Positions 43,051 to 51,442 of a DNA stretch of 64,000 nt are shown here, piece after piece; positions within the stretch are counted from its first letter, which is position 1; each line of letters opens with the position of its first letter. The notes below the pieces were generated by a model. The model saw only the letters and a list, made by a program, of their open reading frames with translations. It made no database searches and was not told the origin of the DNA. Made by a program: the position numbers and the translations under genes. The stretch comes from an uncultured Dorea sp. (lineage in GTDB: Bacteria; Bacillota; Clostridia; Lachnospirales; Lachnospiraceae). Location of the stretch: positions 60,187 to 124,186 of the forward strand of contig CAJTYU010000004.1 of assembly GCA_910584095.1 (NCBI GenBank), read 5' to 3'.

Positions 43051-43639
43051 TTTTGTTCCTCCATATACTCAGGCATTTATCGAATTGCCATCGGCTAAAA
43101 CCGCCGGATTTGTCCGCTCCATCCTAAATTGGCTTCGATTTCCTGTACAAGTTCAATTTATCACGGAATAACTGCTCTGTAAACAAAACATTTGAAAAGC
43201 AGAATACCGGAAAATGGTATATTCCCATTCCCGGTATTCCTTCTTCGTTATCCGGTTTTCGTTCATTTCCGTCGTCATAAGCCTGTCTCCTTAAATTCTG
43301 TATTTCCGGGAAGAATATGCACCAGCCTGCAAAAAATCTATCCTTCTATTTCTTGCTTCGGACAATGCGGGACGCAGATATCCACTTGTTGTGAAAAGCT
43401 TTGCTTTTGTTGCAGGATGACAAAGTTCTGTCTTAATCAGACATCTGACGGCTCCGCAGTTCTATTAAAAAGCCGCTTCCGCCTAACTGTCCTGTAACCA
43501 CTGCGGACAGAAAAGTTATCCATAGACATCCATGAAAAAGATGATATAATAAATTCTGAATTTACCTTCCGCGCACAAAGGGATATACTAAGAATATCCT
43601 CTTACGATTACGCGAATCATCATACAAGGAGAAACAAAC
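43051..43639. other. 589-base region with little coding content
   Basis: Apart from the small minus-strand gene at 43153-43278, no convincing gene is seen. The minus strand at 43290-43500 has short open stretches interrupted by stops and may be decayed coding DNA upstream of it. The plus-strand frame at 43192-43497 has no ribosome site or recognisable motif. Confidence 0.4.
43153..43278 (-). CDS. 41-residue small protein with a strong ribosome site
   Basis: ATG at 43278 preceded by AAGGAGACAGGCTT. The peptide begins MTTEMNENRITKKEYREWEY, so a basic/aromatic start followed by a hydrophobic, Cys-containing end. No homologue known to me; may be a genuine small protein or the tail of a decayed gene. 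Confidence 0.35.
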   Translation of the reverse strand: MTTEMNENRITKKEYREWEYTIFRYSAFQMFCLQSSYSVIN

Positions 43640-44084
43640 ATGAGATATATACTACTTCATGGGCTGGGGCAAACCTCCCAGAGCTGGGGAAAAACACTGG
43701 AGGCAGCAGGATGCGGACTTGAGTTTCTCTGTCCCGAACTATCAGAATGGATATGCGGGGCAACTCCGACTTATCCCGATTTGTACCGGGAGCTTGCTGC
43801 CCAGCCGATCATTCCGCAAGATAGGATTAGGCAAGTCAGAAGTTATCAGCCTTTCAAAGTCTATGATGCATCTGGATTTCAGCCCTGACCTTAGCAAAAT
43901 AAACTGCCGGGCGCTGGTCTTATGCGGCGAAAAGGACCGTGGAAACAAACCCGCGTCTATGGAATTAGCAAAACGGATCTCCGGAGCGCAGCTCTCTTTT
44001 GTCAGCGGCTCCGGACATGAAGTAAATGTTGATGCTCCAACGGAATTAGGGCGTATATTACACGCATTTTGGACATCACAATAA
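43640..44084 (+). pseudogene. Alpha/beta hydrolase, internally deleted and frameshifted
   Basis: The first frame (43640 on, AAGGAG upstream) gives a hydrolase N-terminus, MRYILLHGLGQTSQSWGKTL. A second frame gives the C-terminal part (INCRALVLCGEKDRGNKPAS, FVSGSGHEVNVDAPTELG) containing the catalytic Asp and His regions. The central 80-100 residues, including the GxSxG nucleophile elbow, are missing, with a frame change near 43830-43870. It cannot be an active hydrolase. Confidence 0.8.
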
Positions 44085-44293
44085 AATAAGGCGTTAATCC
44101 CAAGAAAATCTCTTTAAGATTCTTAATCCGCCTCAGCATCAAATCAAGACAATACCTGCGCACGGCATTTCTCTGAGGATTTGTCTGTTTGTCTCAATTT
44201 TCCAACCGACTTTTTGTACTTTCACTTGTAAAATCATAAAAAATGCAGAAAGTGAGACGAGAGCACAGACACAATTCAGGGAGGAATGATACG

Positions 44294-44560
44294 ATGCCAA
44301 AACCAAGGACAAAAACCGGTGAGAAAAATCTTATCAGCCGGCAATTGATTGAACTCCGCAGACGGAACGATTATTCCCAGCGCGATCTGGCTTACCAGCT
44401 TCAGCTTGCCGGATATGATATGGATAAAAACGTAATCACAAGAATCGAAACTAACAAGCGGTTTGTCACAGACCTAGAACTAAAAGCCCTGTCAGAGGTC
44501 TTTCAGGTATCCTACGATTATCTCATCGACGGAATTTTCGAACCGGAAGATAATAAGTGA
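44294..44560 (+). CDS. XRE-family DNA-binding regulator
   Basis: 88 residues from the ATG at 44294 (GGGAGGAATGATACG upstream). The Cro/C1-type helix-turn-helix spans about residues 12-75 (LIELRRRNDYSQRDLAYQL, KNVITRIETNKRFVTDLELKALSEVF, YDYLIDG). A solitary small repressor; its target is unknown. Confidence 0.85.
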   Translation: MPKPRTKTGEKNLISRQLIELRRRNDYSQRDLAYQLQLAGYDMDKNVITRIETNKRFVTDLELKALSEVFQVSYDYLIDGIFEPEDNK

Positions 44561-44601
44561 ACATTATCGATCACATAGTTTCATGCGAATAAAGACGGAA
44601 A

Positions 44602-44641
44602 TCCCCGAATCGTGTTCCATCACAGTCCGGGGATTATTCTT
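44602..44641 (+). terminator. Terminator after the XRE regulator
   Basis: AATCCCCG pairs with CGGGGATT across a long loop, followed by ATTCTTTATTTTT. Confidence 0.65.
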
Positions 44642-44812
44642 TATTTTTATAGCGGCAAAATACACACGACGGCTAGACACTAAATATATAACGCCATAAC
44701 TTTTTTCTTTCTTCTTAATTCAAAAAAGCTTCCTTTTTTAATATAATCTGAATGATTGAGCTGCCGCATACCCATCATACTATGCCGTCGGCTGTACAGA
44801 CCAGCCGGCCCG

Positions 44813-44998
44813 CTATTCGTTAATATCAATAACCGACACCGGACAATCGTCCCTTGCCTGCTTTGCCGTACTCACGCACTGTGGTTCCACCTCCGCATAT
44901 GCCTCCGCCGCACCATCCTCATTAAATCGAAACACCTCCGGGCATGTGGCTACGCACATACCGCACGAAATACAGCCTTCATTTACAGTCGCTTTCAT
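44813..44998 (-). CDS. Single-cluster [4Fe-4S] ferredoxin
   Basis: 61 residues. N-terminal CISCGMCVATCPEVF plus one later Cys (DDCPVSVI) make a four-Cys ligand set. An extra Cys in PQCVST is probably not a ligand. Like Bacillus/Desulfovibrio-type one-cluster ferredoxins. AAGGAGGAG precedes the start; monocistronic. Confidence 0.92.
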   Translation of the reverse strand: MKATVNEGCISCGMCVATCPEVFRFNEDGAAEAYAEVEPQCVSTAKQARDDCPVSVIDINE

Positions 44999-45181
44999 AG
45001 ATGACTCCTCCTTATAATAATTACATATCTTTTTAACAAATAGTATCTGCCCTATTATCTGCCACTATTCCTTTTTATAAAAAAATTTTACTGTGCGCAA
45101 AGGCTTCCTCAGATCTATTTAATATTCACTCTGCAAATGAATTTTTTCATGCCGGATAACGGCGAAAATTGAGTCAGAGAA

Positions 45182-45210
45182 TTGAAATTACCTATATCCT
45201 ATGATAAAAT
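45182..45210 (+). promoter_or_regulatory. Promoter of the MCP gene
   Basis: TTGAAA, 17-base spacer, TAAAAT, about 35 bases before the start codon. Confidence 0.65.
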
Positions 45211-45244
45211 CTTTTAAAGAAATATTGTTGTGGGGGAAATTGAA

Positions 45245-47272
45245 ATGAAACTTCTGACCAACCAAAAACTTGCTACCCGTATTAGTATCATTACCACTCT
45301 AATTACTCTTGTAGGAATGCTTCTTCTGTGGCTTACGGTATCCTCGAATGCGGCTTCCATAGTCCGGCGCGACATCACCAACCAGATGACGGACGCCGTA
45401 GAATCCAGAGCATCCATTATCAATGACTATGTGGCTTCGGCAGAGGAATATATGGCTGCCTTTGCGCTGGGCAGCGAGGTCCATGAACTTCTTGAAGATC
45501 CGCAGAATCCGGATCTGCTAAGCAAAGCTCAGAAATACACGGAAGATTTTGCGGCTGTAAAGGGTATCTTTGAAGGCCTGTATATTGCCACCCCGGATAC
45601 CCATGTGCTAACGCACACTTCCCAGAGCGCCATCGGAATAACTACGCGGACAGGGGACTCGCTGACTGAATTTCAGAATACGATCTTGTCTCAGCAGCAG
45701 CTGACCAATCTGGGGATTATGAAATCCCCGGGAACCGGAAGCATGATCCTGTCTATGTACTATCCGATTTTTGATAATGACACATGCATCGGCTACGTAG
45801 GAGCCGGAGTTTACGCCAGCCATTTAATGGACGCGCTGTTAAACCTTGGAATAAAAGGACTGCCAGACAGCGAATACGTATTTCTGAATGCAGATACGGG
45901 CGTCTATCTTTATCATCAGGATGAAGAATTGCTGAATACAGAGACAACTGACAGCGGATATCTTCAGATCATAAAAAAGATTCAAACAAGCCAAAGCGGC
46001 GAGGCGGATACATATTCTTATGAGGATGAACATGGGGAGAAACAGCTTACCGTTTACAAATATCTGAAGGACCGCGGATGGATATTCATGGTCCGGGACA
46101 ACGCTGCCGAAGTCTATCGGACGGTGTCGGAGGTAAAAATTATAGTAGGAGTCCTGTGCGCAGCGGTAGCGGCCGTTATCATCCTTGTTTCCTTGCTGAT
46201 TCTGCGTCGGGTAGGAAAAGAGCTGATGATTCTGGAAAATTCCATTGGATACCTCGGCGAGCTGGATCTTCAGGCAGACCGGGATTTGATGCCTTTTTAT
46301 GGAAGGACTGATGAGATCGGCATGATCGCCCAGGCCATCCATCATGTCTGCGGATGCCTGCGCAAGACCATTGATGATGTCGGACGGATTCTGGGTGAAA
46401 TGGCAGACGGTAATTTTGCCGTTGACGTTGCAAAAAATGAAACTTACTATATTGGCGATTTTCAAGCGCTTGCCGAAAGCCTGAAAACGATTCGGACAAA
46501 TCTCACCAATGTACTGCGAGATATTTCCCAGATCGCAAATCAGGTGGATACCAGCGCAGATCAAGTGTCTGCGGAAGCACAGACGCTGTCACAAGGAACA
46601 CTGGAGCAGACGATTTCCATCGATGGGCTTGTATCTAACGTGTCCTCCATCACTTCACAAGTTCAAACCAGCGCGGTACGCTGCGGCGATGCAAGCGAAT
46701 TGGTGGATAAAGCCGCGGGATACGCCACTTCTGCAGATGAAAAGATGACGCAGCTGACTGAGGCCACCAGAAATATCGATAAGTCCTCCACCCAGATCGG
46801 CAGTATTATTAAAACCATTGAGGACATCGCTTTTCAGACAAATATCCTGTCGCTGAACGCCTCCATTGAGGCCGCCCGCGCAGGCGCCGCCGGAAAAGGC
46901 TTTTCAGTGGTGGCAGAAGAAGTCCGCAACCTTGCGGCAAGATCTTCTGAAGCAGCAAAGGATACAGGCGCCCTTATCGGCCGCTCCATTCAGGATGTAA
47001 AAACCGGAACAGAATCTACCAGCGACGCCGTATCTGCCATGCAGCTTATAACCGAATGCATCCAATCAATCAAGAGACTGATGGACGAAATCGCATCTGC
47101 CAGCGTTCAGCAGTCTGAAATGATTGCTTCGGTAGACAAGGGAATTAAAGAAATTTCAAACGTAGTACAAATGAATTCTTCCGCTGCTGAAAAGAGCGCG
47201 GCAGTTTCAAAAGAACTGTCTGAGCAGGCAAAAATGCTGAACGGCCTGCTGGGACGGTTCAATATAAAATAG
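45245..47272 (+). CDS. Methyl-accepting chemotaxis protein
   Basis: 675 residues from the ATG at 45245. First transmembrane helix about 12-35, a double-Cache-like extracellular domain (about 40-290; IYVATP-like LYIATPDTHVLTHT, GYVGAGVYASHL), second helix about 298-318, HAMP, then the signalling coiled coil. The hairpin tip is IAFQTNILSLNASIEAARAG, followed by GKGFSVVAEEVRNLAARSS. All MCP hallmarks are present. No che or flagellar genes are nearby, so it probably feeds a distant array. Confidence 0.95.
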   Translation: MKLLTNQKLATRISIITTLITLVGMLLLWLTVSSNAASIVRRDITNQMTDAVESRASIINDYVASAEEYMAAFALGSEVHELLEDPQNPDLLSKAQKYTEDFAAVKGIFEGLYIATPDTHVLTHTSQSAIGITTRTGDSLTEFQNTILSQQQLTNLGIMKSPGTGSMILSMYYPIFDNDTCIGYVGAGVYASHLMDALLNLGIKGLPDSEYVFLNADTGVYLYHQDEELLNTETTDSGYLQIIKKIQTSQSGEADTYSYEDEHGEKQLTVYKYLKDRGWIFMVRDNAAEVYRTVSEVKIIVGVLCAAVAAVIILVSLLILRRVGKELMILENSIGYLGELDLQADRDLMPFYGRTDEIGMIAQAIHHVCGCLRKTIDDVGRILGEMADGNFAVDVAKNETYYIGDFQALAESLKTIRTNLTNVLRDISQIANQVDTSADQVSAEAQTLSQGTLEQTISIDGLVSNVSSITSQVQTSAVRCGDASELVDKAAGYATSADEKMTQLTEATRNIDKSSTQIGSIIKTIEDIAFQTNILSLNASIEAARAGAAGKGFSVVAEEVRNLAARSSEAAKDTGALIGRSIQDVKTGTESTSDAVSAMQLITECIQSIKRLMDEIASASVQQSEMIASVDKGIKEISNVVQMNSSAAEKSAAVSKELSEQAKMLNGLLGRFNIK

Positions 47273-47292
47273 TCCTCGCTGACGACAATAGA

Positions 47293-47345
47293 TGGCAGCT
47301 TTCCAAGCAGGCTTTATAAAGCCTACTTGGAAACGCTGCCATTTC
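47293..47345 (+). terminator. Long hairpin terminator after the MCP gene
   Basis: TGGCAGC.TTCCAAG.AGGCTTTA pairs with TAAAGCCT.CTTGGAA.GCTGCCA across nearly 50 bases, followed by TTTCCC. Confidence 0.7.
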
Positions 47346-47528
47346 CCGATATGGTATATATGGATTAACCCTTCGCTGCATGAGCAGATATATTACTGCC
47401 CGAAAGAAGGACATAAACAATCCCTCCAAGCTCTAAAGCAAAGTTCGGAAGGTACAAGACATGACTAACCGCCCCACCATAACTTTGGTTTTTATATGGC
47501 GGGATGTTAATCTTTCCATTCACTTTCA

Positions 47529-48416
47529 TCACACACGCATGCTGATGCTTTTTACATCCGAAATAACTGTCCCTATATTTTTATCCAAACACACAGACTG
47601 TTTCAAAATATTATTTGGACAGAACGCTTCTCCCATATTTATGCAGGCATAAACAGCATATGGATTTTCTTCAGTCATTTTCCAAAAAGGATACTTAATA
47701 ATAGCAGGCGTATTTCTGCCCACGCCTAATTCCAAGAATAGGACGTGCAGGTTCTTATGATTACAGATGAATTGACGATAACGTTCTGCCGCTGTATACC
47801 AACCTTTATCCTGCACGAAAAGAGTGTCACATCGCAAATTCATTGTCATAGGAGAACCACACATAGGACATTTTGGTATCAGTTCTGTAGGTACTTTCAT
47901 ATCTTTTTGCGTATCTATCATTTGACGAACAACTTCTTCATTGTCATATGTCTGGTCATGACAGGCTTTTGAGCACTGAAACAGCCCATAGTCACCCTGC
48001 GTGTAAAATAAGCGTTTTTTATCAAACCCTGCCCGCTGGAATTGATGATCAACATTCGTAGTCAAAACAAAATAGTCCTTATCTCTTATAAGTTCCAACA
48101 ATTCAGTATACGGTTGTCCAACACAAGCTTCATATCGGTTTACAAAAATATGCCTTGACCACCATGCCCAATATTCTTCCAGAGAATTATAAGGGTAAAA
48201 TCCGCCCGAATACATATCAGTAATACCGTATTTCTGATAAAAATCTGAAAAATACTGATAGAACCGCTCCCCATCATAGGTAAATCCTGCGGCTGCTGAC
48301 ATGCCTGCACCTGCGCCGACAATAACCGCGTCAGCGGTTTCTATTTCCCTTTTCAGTTTATTTATCTTCTCTGAGTAAACTTCTATAGATGTCGTAATCC
48401 CTTTCCTTAAAAACAT
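47529..48416 (-). CDS. Class M sirtuin (SirTM-like protein ADP-ribosyltransferase)
   Basis: 295 residues. NAD-binding VIVGAGAGMSAAAGFTYDGERF and TTNVDHQFQRAGF. The zinc CxxC pair is present only partly (CPMCGSPM). The catalytic His of ordinary sirtuins is absent: the equivalent position reads FYTQGDYGLF, as in class M enzymes that ADP-ribosylate rather than deacylate. It starts inside the macrodomain gene (59-base overlap, AGAGGTGAT site). SirTM pairs with a macrodomain ADP-ribosyl hydrolase to control modification of a lipoylated GcvH-like protein. The GcvH-L and LplA2 genes seen in other species are not here. Confidence 0.9.
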   Translation of the reverse strand: MFLRKGITTSIEVYSEKINKLKREIETADAVIVGAGAGMSAAAGFTYDGERFYQYFSDFYQKYGITDMYSGGFYPYNSLEEYWAWWSRHIFVNRYEACVGQPYTELLELIRDKDYFVLTTNVDHQFQRAGFDKKRLFYTQGDYGLFQCSKACHDQTYDNEEVVRQMIDTQKDMKVPTELIPKCPMCGSPMTMNLRCDTLFVQDKGWYTAAERYRQFICNHKNLHVLFLELGVGRNTPAIIKYPFWKMTEENPYAVYACINMGEAFCPNNILKQSVCLDKNIGTVISDVKSISMRV

Positions 48417-49140
48417 TAAATATCACCTCTATTTTGCTTTTTGTCCGTTCCTTAAATTCCTTTACCGTCTGTATTGCAATCTCAGCCGCTTTTTCATTTG
48501 GGAAATGAAATTCTCCCGTTGAAATGCAGCAAAAAGCAATACTTTTTAAGCTATTTTCCTCCGCTGCTTCCAAACATGATTTATAACAGGACACAAGCAG
48601 CTTTTCATCATTTTTTGTTACCCTGTCTTGGATAATCGGTCCGACTGTATGAAGCACAAAGCGGCAGGGAAGATTATAGGCCGGTGTCATTTTTGCTCTT
48701 CCTGCCGGCTCATCATATCCTTGCTCTTTCATAAGTTCATTGCAGGCAAGACGAAGTTGTATTCCGCTAAAAGTATGGATTTGATTATCAATGCAGCCGT
48801 GACAAGGACAGAAACAGCCCAGCATCCGTGAATTGGCAGCATTTACAATCGCATCACATCGAAGTGTTGTAATATCGCCTTTCCATAAATAAATGTCTTT
48901 TTGTATAAGAGGCAAATCAGTAAGTTTAACAATTCCTTTTCTTGCAGTTTCCTCCTGTAAGTATGAATTTTGCACATCTAAAAAATCGTCACTTACGGAT
49001 ATTGGCATACGGATATTAAAAAGCGAGCGAAGCAGATTTTTCTGTTCCTGCTCACCCGTCGGTATTTTCAAATTAATATATTGAGGCTGTTCTCTTAACA
49101 GCGCTTTAATCAAATAAATTCTTTTTTCTATTTGTGTCAT
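48358..49140 (-). CDS. Macrodomain protein-ADP-ribose hydrolase
   Basis: 260 residues. After a helical N-terminal region the macrodomain shows IYLWKGDITTLRCDAIVNAANS, LGCFCPCHGCIDNQIHTFSG, LPCRFVLHTVGP and CCISTGEFHFPNEKAA. The Cys/His-rich insertion (CFCPCHGC) is the zinc-binding loop typical of SirTM-linked macrodomains. It removes the ADP-ribose added by the sirtuin encoded directly downstream. Confidence 0.92.
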   Translation of the reverse strand: MTQIEKRIYLIKALLREQPQYINLKIPTGEQEQKNLLRSLFNIRMPISVSDDFLDVQNSYLQEETARKGIVKLTDLPLIQKDIYLWKGDITTLRCDAIVNAANSRMLGCFCPCHGCIDNQIHTFSGIQLRLACNELMKEQGYDEPAGRAKMTPAYNLPCRFVLHTVGPIIQDRVTKNDEKLLVSCYKSCLEAAEENSLKSIAFCCISTGEFHFPNEKAAEIAIQTVKEFKERTKSKIEVIFNVFKERDYDIYRSLLREDK

Positions 49141-49274
49141 TTCTTACCTTTCCGAATAATTGTTGTATGTATCTCTTTTTCCCAAAAACATAAATAGTCC
49201 AAACCGCACCTCCAGACGTCTTATAAATTCAGGAGCCCCGCAACCAGAATTACGAAACTCCTGAAAAAGCATTT

Positions 49275-50048
49275 TTAGAACTTCCCATTCTGGTTCTGCC
49301 ATGTCGATTTGTCTGTTATTGTTTCCATCACATCCCAGTGCTCTGCAATTTTTCCGTTCTCCACACGCCATAAGTCATAATAAGCCGTAGGCGTACCGCC
49401 GAAAGTCCCCTCGCTTACAGCCAATACGAAATTGCCCTGTGCCAGTATCTGATGTACCGTAGTATAAATCATCTGAATACCCTGTTTTGCCAAAGCTGCC
49501 AGCGCTGCCTCCAAGCCAGTCAATCCGTCTGCAATGCCTGTATTATGCTGAATGTATACATCCCCGTTGAAATAATCCGGGGTTTTTTCAGAATGCTTCC
49601 CCAGCATAACATCATATAGAAAATTCTTTACAACCTTTCGATTTTCCTCAGTTTTATCTATATCTGCTATTTCTGTAGTTCCGTCAATCTGCGTCCGTCC
49701 CGACGGATTTGGGGCAGCAACCGCCGCAAGATTATCCCAATGCTCTGCAATCAAACCGTCTTTATCAAAACGGAAAATATCAAAAGCAGCTTGTTCTCCC
49801 GCACCTGCAAAATTATAAACCGTCTGCAAGAATACCTTGTCGCCATCCTCAAAAGCACGGACATTCCTCACCGTCGTTTTGACAGGAGCAGCTGCAAGGC
49901 AGGCTGCAGAATTGACAAAAGCATCTCTTCCTGTCTCATACGCCAAATTATGTTGAATGTAATCCGATGCAAGCAATTTTTCTGCCTGTTTTGTATCTCC
50001 GTTAGCAAAAGTATTGATAAGTGCAAGAGCTTTCTGTGTGTTCGTCAT
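49275..50048 (-). CDS. Tandem SnoaL-like (NTF2-fold, ester-cyclase-type) protein
   Basis: 257 residues from the ATG at 50048 (AAGGAGG upstream). Two consecutive SnoaL-like domains (about 1-120 and 125-257), each with a Y-x-QHN motif (DYIQHNLAYETGR, VYIQHNTGIADG) and a closing AEHWD (LIAEHWDNL, KIAEHWDVM), evidently a gene-internal duplication. The family often hydrolyses or cyclises small molecules. It is transcribed away from an HxlR regulator, suggesting an electrophile- or quinone-responsive enzyme. Confidence 0.85.
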   Translation of the reverse strand: MTNTQKALALINTFANGDTKQAEKLLASDYIQHNLAYETGRDAFVNSAACLAAAPVKTTVRNVRAFEDGDKVFLQTVYNFAGAGEQAAFDIFRFDKDGLIAEHWDNLAAVAAPNPSGRTQIDGTTEIADIDKTEENRKVVKNFLYDVMLGKHSEKTPDYFNGDVYIQHNTGIADGLTGLEAALAALAKQGIQMIYTTVHQILAQGNFVLAVSEGTFGGTPTAYYDLWRVENGKIAEHWDVMETITDKSTWQNQNGKF

Positions 50049-50184
50049 TTTTGTTTCCTCCTTGATATTAGCTTTGTTATTCTGCAAATATTAAATATTA
50101 CTTTTTTATTCACTTTTAGTTTTCCCGAAGTATCGGAGCGGCCGTTCCCCGAACCTCTTGGCTATATTATATGTGCGGTTCTTT

Positions 50185-50198
50185 TTACTGTAAAGTAA
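50185..50198. promoter_or_regulatory. Palindromic operator TTACT-GTAA-AGTAA
   Basis: A perfect 14-bp palindrome between the SnoaL-like and HxlR genes. TACT...AGTA boxes are typical for HxlR/DUF24 (YodB, CatR-type) regulators. Confidence 0.6.
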
Positions 50199-50217
50199 GC
50201 ACAATATTGTGGTATAG

Positions 50218-50384
50218 GCACTAAAAAGAAACTAATGGATAGTTACCAAAAGGAAACAAACGTGTATTTACAAGAGTTTCAAGTTCTTTTTATCCCCCAA
50301 ATTTTTTTCACTTCCTCAAGATACATTGAAACTATTTGGATAATACAGTATAATTGTGCTGTAAGTATCAAACGGAAACTATTG
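50218..50384. repeat. Three copies of an AnC(A/T)AAAnnGAAAC motif in the divergent region
   Basis: CACTAAAAAGAAACTAA (from 50219), TTACCAAAAGGAAACAAA (from 50243) and GTATCAAACGGAAACTA (from 50365) share a core and spacing. They flank the HxlR promoter and may be additional operator half-sites. Confidence 0.45.
50326..50354 (+). promoter_or_regulatory. Promoter of the HxlR regulator
   Basis: TTGAAA, 17-base spacer, perfect TATAAT. Confidence 0.8.
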
Positions 50385-50401
50385 TATGGAGGCGTATGAA
50401 C

Positions 50402-50737
50402 ATGAAAGCTCAAACTACCGTAAAGGAACTTCCATCTTGCCCTGTAGAAACAACTCTTACCCTTATTGGAGATAAATGGAAAGTATTGATTTTGCGCGAC
50501 TTACTCCCTGGCACAAAACGCTTTGGAGAACTCAAAAAATCTATTGGCGGAGTATCCCAAAAGGTGCTGACCGCTCAACTCCGTGACATGGAAGCGAACG
50601 GTCTTGTTAATCGTAAAGTATATGCAGAAGTGCCGCCAAAGGTAGAGTATTCGCTTACTGACCTTGGACATAGTTTGAAGCCAATTCTTGATGCGTTATG
50701 GGATTGGGGAGAAGAATACAAAGCATCCATAACTTAA
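50402..50737 (+). CDS. HxlR-family (DUF24) winged-helix regulator
   Basis: 111 residues from the ATG at 50402 (GGAGG 9 bases upstream; ATG at 50396 is also possible). Winged helix with the conserved Cys in ELPSCPVETTL, IGDKWKVLILRDLL, KRFGELKKSIGGVSQKVLT and VEYSLTDLG. The single N-terminal Cys is the redox- or electrophile-sensing residue of this family. It probably represses the divergent SnoaL-like gene and itself. Confidence 0.92.
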   Translation: MKAQTTVKELPSCPVETTLTLIGDKWKVLILRDLLPGTKRFGELKKSIGGVSQKVLTAQLRDMEANGLVNRKVYAEVPPKVEYSLTDLGHSLKPILDALWDWGEEYKASIT

Positions 50738-50772
50738 AATAACGGGCATCTGCAAAGATACCCGTTATTTTC
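50738..50772 (+). terminator. Terminator of the HxlR gene
   Basis: AAATAACGGG.ATC pairs with GAT.CCCGTTATTTT. Confidence 0.8.
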
Positions 50773-50871
50773 ACCTATTTCAATAGACGAAACAAGCATA
50801 ATTTCCTCGGTCACAATCTCGCTCTCACACGTCCTTATGTTACCTCCATATTCTTTTTTATTTTGTACGTG

Positions 50872-50909
50872 GGCAAAAGAAAAGAGGCGTCCCATTTAGC
50901 TAACGCCTC
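50872..50909 (-). terminator. Terminator of the 50968 minus-strand gene
   Basis: On the minus strand GAGGCG, 14-base loop, CGCCTC, then TTTTCTTTTG. Confidence 0.65.
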
Positions 50910-50967
50910 AATTCAAAACTTATTCTCTTTATTCAACTATGATTTTTCACCATAACATAAATATGAC

Positions 50968-51159
50968 CTACGCCGAAAAGTAATGCAGAAGCCACATTAA
51001 TACACAGCAGGCATATCTGCCTATCTGCTCAATTGCATTCATCAATCTGTTTTCACACTGATTTCTCATGTCTTTATTCTTAAGCGCAAACAGGATACTG
51101 GGAATCATCATTATCATTATAATGGCTGCGCCAAATCCATTGATCCACCCAAATTCCAT
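50968..51159 (-). CDS. Small membrane protein, probably C-terminally truncated
   Basis: 63 residues: MEFGWINGFGAAIIMIMMIP begins a first membrane helix, a charged loop (KNKDMRNQCENRLMNAIEQ) follows, and a second hydrophobic stretch ends abruptly in WLLHYFSA. I recall longer (about 150 residues) clostridial membrane proteins with this N-terminus, so a frameshift or deletion may have removed the last helices. Function unknown. Confidence 0.5.
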   Translation of the reverse strand: MEFGWINGFGAAIIMIMMIPSILFALKNKDMRNQCENRLMNAIEQIGRYACCVLMWLLHYFSA

Positions 51160-51218
51160 TTAATTTTCGTTTTTTCTAAGTTCTTGATTTTTCGGATTAT
51201 CTGCGGTATACTGTATTA

Positions 51219-51373
51219 GCCAAACAAAGCTAAATCAAGGAAAGGAACGTCACTTTAATTACGAGGGGAATAATATACCCTTTTTTGGTTATCATCCGAT
51301 ATGAGTTCAGTAAAAACGCAGCTCCACTCGGATGGTAATAAGGGTTTCCTTTTCTGTTTGAGCTTTGTTTGGC
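51219..51373. repeat. 155-bp element with 13-bp perfect terminal inverted repeats
   Basis: GCCAAACAAAGCT (51219-51231) and AGCTTTGTTTGGC (51361-51373) are exact inverse copies. Pairing continues imperfectly inwards, including ACCCTT...ATCCGA against TCGGATGGTAATAAGGGT. The transcript could fold into one long hairpin ahead of the ABC operon. Confidence 0.7.
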
Positions 51374-51441
51374 GACAATCGGAGTTGCGCTTTTCGGTGC
51401 GTGGCTTCGGTCACGCACTTTTTGATTGGAGGATAAGCTAA
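51301..51441 (+). CDS. Leader-peptide candidate (46 residues) upstream of the ABC exporter
   Basis: ATG at 51301, TAA at 51439-51441, two bases before the ABC ATPase start codon. It runs through the inverted repeat and the whole terminator hairpin, so ribosome progress on it would decide whether the terminator forms. No good ribosome site is visible before the ATG, so translation is unproven. Confidence 0.45.
   Translation: MSSVKTQLHSDGNKGFLFCLSFVWRQSELRFSVRGFGHALFDWRIS
51397..51423 (+). terminator. Attenuator-like terminator 20 bases before the ABC ATPase
   Basis: GTGCGTG, 8-base loop, CACGCAC, TTTTT. It sits between the inverted-repeat leader and the ribosome site GGAGG of the ATPase gene. 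Confidence 0.75.
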
Positions 51442-51442
51442 T

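Noticed and set aside
43192..43497. 101-codon plus-strand open frame
   Set aside because: No ribosome site, no recognisable motif, odd composition, and antisense to a better small-gene candidate.
49144..49371. 75-codon minus-strand frame before the macrodomain gene
   Set aside because: Its first half is antiparallel-frame overlap with the SnoaL-like gene, and the rest shows no family motif. It remains possible that its last part is a short leader, but support is weak.
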